From Firm-13 sp037143795 (lineage in GTDB: Bacteria; Bacillota; Clostridia; Saccharofermentanales; Saccharofermentanaceae), in assembly GCA_037143795.1 (NCBI GenBank), contig JBAWXZ010000002.1:124001-188000 (forward strand): a stretch of DNA of 64,000 nucleotides. Direction: 5' to 3'. How positions within the stretch are numbered: position 1 is the stretch's first letter; every line of letters begins with the position of its first letter. A program made the position numbers and the translations under genes. The notes under the pieces were generated by a model. That model saw only the letters and a program-made list of their open reading frames with translations, was not told the DNA's origin and ran no database searches. Shown here one piece after another: positions 62,382 to 64,000 of this stretch.

Positions 62382-63146
62382 ATGAAATATTATGAGCAGC
62401 TTGTACAGCTTGGATGCTTTACAAAAAATGATGTTGAACAGTTGACCGGAAATAGCGGGACAACTTATTCATTGCTGCAAAATTACAAGAAGAATGGCTA
62501 TATAGAACAAGTGAAGCGGAATCTTTATGCGGCGATCAGTATAGAAACGAAGCAGCCGGCAGCGACACATTTTCAAATTGCTTCCTATATCAAACCGGAT
62601 TCTTATATCACACATCATTCTGCCTTCGAGTATTACGGGTACGGAAATCAAGTGTTTCGCGAGGTATATGTCGCTTCCAAAGCCAAATTCGCCCCTTTTA
62701 CTTATGATGACATATCCTATCGGTATATAGCGCCACGCATCGATTCCGGTGTCGTTCAAGGCCGTGACGGAGTTCGGGTAACAGATCTTGAACGGACTTT
62801 AGTTGATAGTCTAAATGATTTTGATCGGGCCGCAGGACTGGAGGAGCTGCTTCGCTGTCTTGGCCTTGTTCCATCACTTGACGAGAAGAAGCTTCTTTAT
62901 TATTTAAAAAAATATGACAAACAGTTTCTATTCCAGAAGGCCGGCTATTTACTGGCCCATTTTCAGATTGCTTTTCAAATATCGGATTCATTCTATGATG
63001 TCTGCGAAAAAATGGCAGGGAAAAGCGTCCGTTATTTTTATCGCGGAATCGAAGATGAACCATCTGTATTTAACAGCCGTTGGAAATTATTTGTTCCAAA
63101 GAATCTTATGTCGATCGTATCTAAGGGACATGACGCTTGCAAATAG
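62382..63146 (+). CDS. AbiEi-like antitoxin-family regulator
   Basis: A 254-residue cytosolic protein. An N-terminal winged helix (about 1-60; GCFTKNDVEQLTGNS, KNGYIEQVKRNLYAA) precedes an AbiEi-type domain with SYITHHSAFEYYGYG and VTDLERTLVDSL. AbiEi proteins are DNA-binding antitoxins of the AbiE type IV abortive-infection system, but no AbiEii nucleotidyltransferase gene follows; the next gene is a lysozyme. The 217-base gap before it holds no clear terminator or strong promoter. Confidence 0.8.
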   Translation: MKYYEQLVQLGCFTKNDVEQLTGNSGTTYSLLQNYKKNGYIEQVKRNLYAAISIETKQPAATHFQIASYIKPDSYITHHSAFEYYGYGNQVFREVYVASKAKFAPFTYDDISYRYIAPRIDSGVVQGRDGVRVTDLERTLVDSLNDFDRAAGLEELLRCLGLVPSLDEKKLLYYLKKYDKQFLFQKAGYLLAHFQIAFQISDSFYDVCEKMAGKSVRYFYRGIEDEPSVFNSRWKLFVPKNLMSIVSKGHDACK

Positions 63147-63236
63147 ACCACACTTCATAACTGGAAAAATTCAAATTATATATATATCATAATACATCAC
63201 GCATAATCCGTGAAATTTAGTCTGTTCAGATTTGTG

Positions 63237-63245
63237 TGGTATAAT
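63237..63245 (+). promoter_or_regulatory. Extended -10 promoter of the lysozyme gene
   Basis: TGGTATAAT is a perfect extended -10, 52 bases before ATG 63297. Confidence 0.6.
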
Positions 63246-63296
63246 ACACTCCAATTAACCTTTTTCGATATTACCGCAAAGAAAATGAGGTGTGAA

Positions 63297-64000
63297 ATGC
63301 GAGCAAAAAAAACAATTATGGTTCTTGTTGTATCTTTGATTGCTGTTCTTTCCCTGTTCAGCTATGTGACTTTCTTTCATCCCGTGGTCCTTGCAACAGC
63401 AGCCGGCTCAATGCCGCCAGCCGGTACCGCCGATTTGAAAGTGACGGATCTTTCTGAGTGGAATGATTCATATAATACGAATGCTGATAACATTAATTTT
63501 CCAGTGCTGAAAACGCAGGTGGATGCTGTCTATATACGTTCTTTCAGTCATACCAGTACGAAAATTACTGTTGATAAACAGGCGGCGAATTTTGCATCTT
63601 CAGCGCAGAATGTCAACCTGAAATATGGTTTCTATTTCTACTTTATCCCTACGGCCAACACCGGGGATGCCCGGGCGCAGGCCAGGATATTCTATAATTT
63701 TGTGAAAAGCTATTCATACAGCTGCGTGCCCGTCCTCGATGTTGAGGACAATACGGCCGGGCTGTCCAAAGCACAGCTGGCAGTTGCGGTTAAAGCTTTT
63801 ACGGATGAATTCAAATCGCTGAGCGGATTTGACATGATGATTTATACGAATCCGAATTTTATGTCGACCAGTTTCGACACTTCCTTTAACTGGAGTCAAT
63901 ATATGCTGTGGATCGCGCATTATGATGTATCTGCGCCCATGTCAGGTATTTCGTCATGGATGCCGCAAAGCTCATGGTGCTGGTCAAGCTGGAACATGTG
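63297..64000 (+). CDS. Secreted GH25 lysozyme (muramidase), partial at window end
   Basis: The frame is open from ATG 63297 to the window edge (234 codons). A signal peptide (about 1-35, ending LATAAG) leads into a GH25 fold: VTDLSEWND, AVYIRSF, YGFYFYF, the catalytic VLDVEDN and WIAHYD. GH25 enzymes cut the glycan strand of peptidoglycan. Given its neighbours, C-terminal ChW repeats may follow outside the window. Confidence 0.88.
   Translation, partial: MRAKKTIMVLVVSLIAVLSLFSYVTFFHPVVLATAAGSMPPAGTADLKVTDLSEWNDSYNTNADNINFPVLKTQVDAVYIRSFSHTSTKITVDKQAANFASSAQNVNLKYGFYFYFIPTANTGDARAQARIFYNFVKSYSYSCVPVLDVEDNTAGLSKAQLAVAVKAFTDEFKSLSGFDMMIYTNPNFMSTSFDTSFNWSQYMLWIAHYDVSAPMSGISSWMPQSSWCWSSWNM

Overview
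The window looks like chromosome of an anaerobic Gram-positive bacterium of the class Clostridia (Bacillota). The support is zinc-type S14, L36 and S4, a KOW-domain gene between map and infA, ECF-transporter genes directly after rplQ, frequent GTG/TTG starts with strong GGAGG ribosome binding sites, and abundant ChW (clostridial hydrophobic, conserved Trp) repeats. I cannot fix the genus from sequence alone. No rRNA, tRNA or CRISPR array was seen.

Region 1 (0.1-5.9 kb) is one forward operon: a PucR/CdaR-type regulator, ftsE, ftsX, a coiled-coil M23 peptidoglycan hydrolase that is probably the enzyme FtsEX controls, a SAM methyltransferase and the redox chaperone Hsp33. Region 2 (6.0-22.8 kb) is an unbroken S10-spc-alpha ribosomal supercluster. 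It starts at a good promoter (TTGCAT, 17 nt, TATACT) with a ~280-nt leader and runs rpsJ to secY, then adk, map, a KOW protein, infA, rpmJ, rpsM, rpsK, rpsD, rpoA and rplQ, with regulatory-looking hairpins at several junctions and a terminator after rplQ. Region 3 (22.9-30.3 kb) holds a fused EcfA1-EcfA2 ATPase with EcfT, a ROK sugar kinase, truA, nicotinate phosphoribosyltransferase, a cyclophilin and a degenerate HAD-like protein.

Region 4 (30.3-46 kb) is accessory. It starts with a truncated methyltransferase remnant, a GtrB/CsbB-like glycosyltransferase on the minus strand, and an IS200/IS605-type element with an intact-looking TnpB but a wrecked tnpA. Two tandem paralogous polytopic membrane proteins, a YfhO protein, BirA, a phosphoglucomutase, a GT2-GtrA fusion and another large polytopic protein follow. 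CsbB-like, GtrA and YfhO proteins together are the parts of a three-component envelope-glycosylation system, and the phosphoglucomutase could feed it glucose-1-phosphate.

Region 5 (46-64 kb) is a surface-protein island. A 1549-residue repeat protein carries six ChW repeats, three 75-residue repeats and six ~100-residue repeats. A minus-strand polysaccharide block (GT2, GT8, flippase) follows, then four consecutive secreted ChW proteins whose N-terminal parts differ completely: PPC/InlB-like, BspA-like leucine-rich repeats, ChW plus an unknown domain, and a subtilisin. Three of these end in the same pair of ordered ChW triads and the same C-terminus, so the triad pair behaves as an exchangeable surface module. 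The window closes with an orphan AbiEi-like protein and the start of a secreted GH25 lysozyme cut by the window edge.
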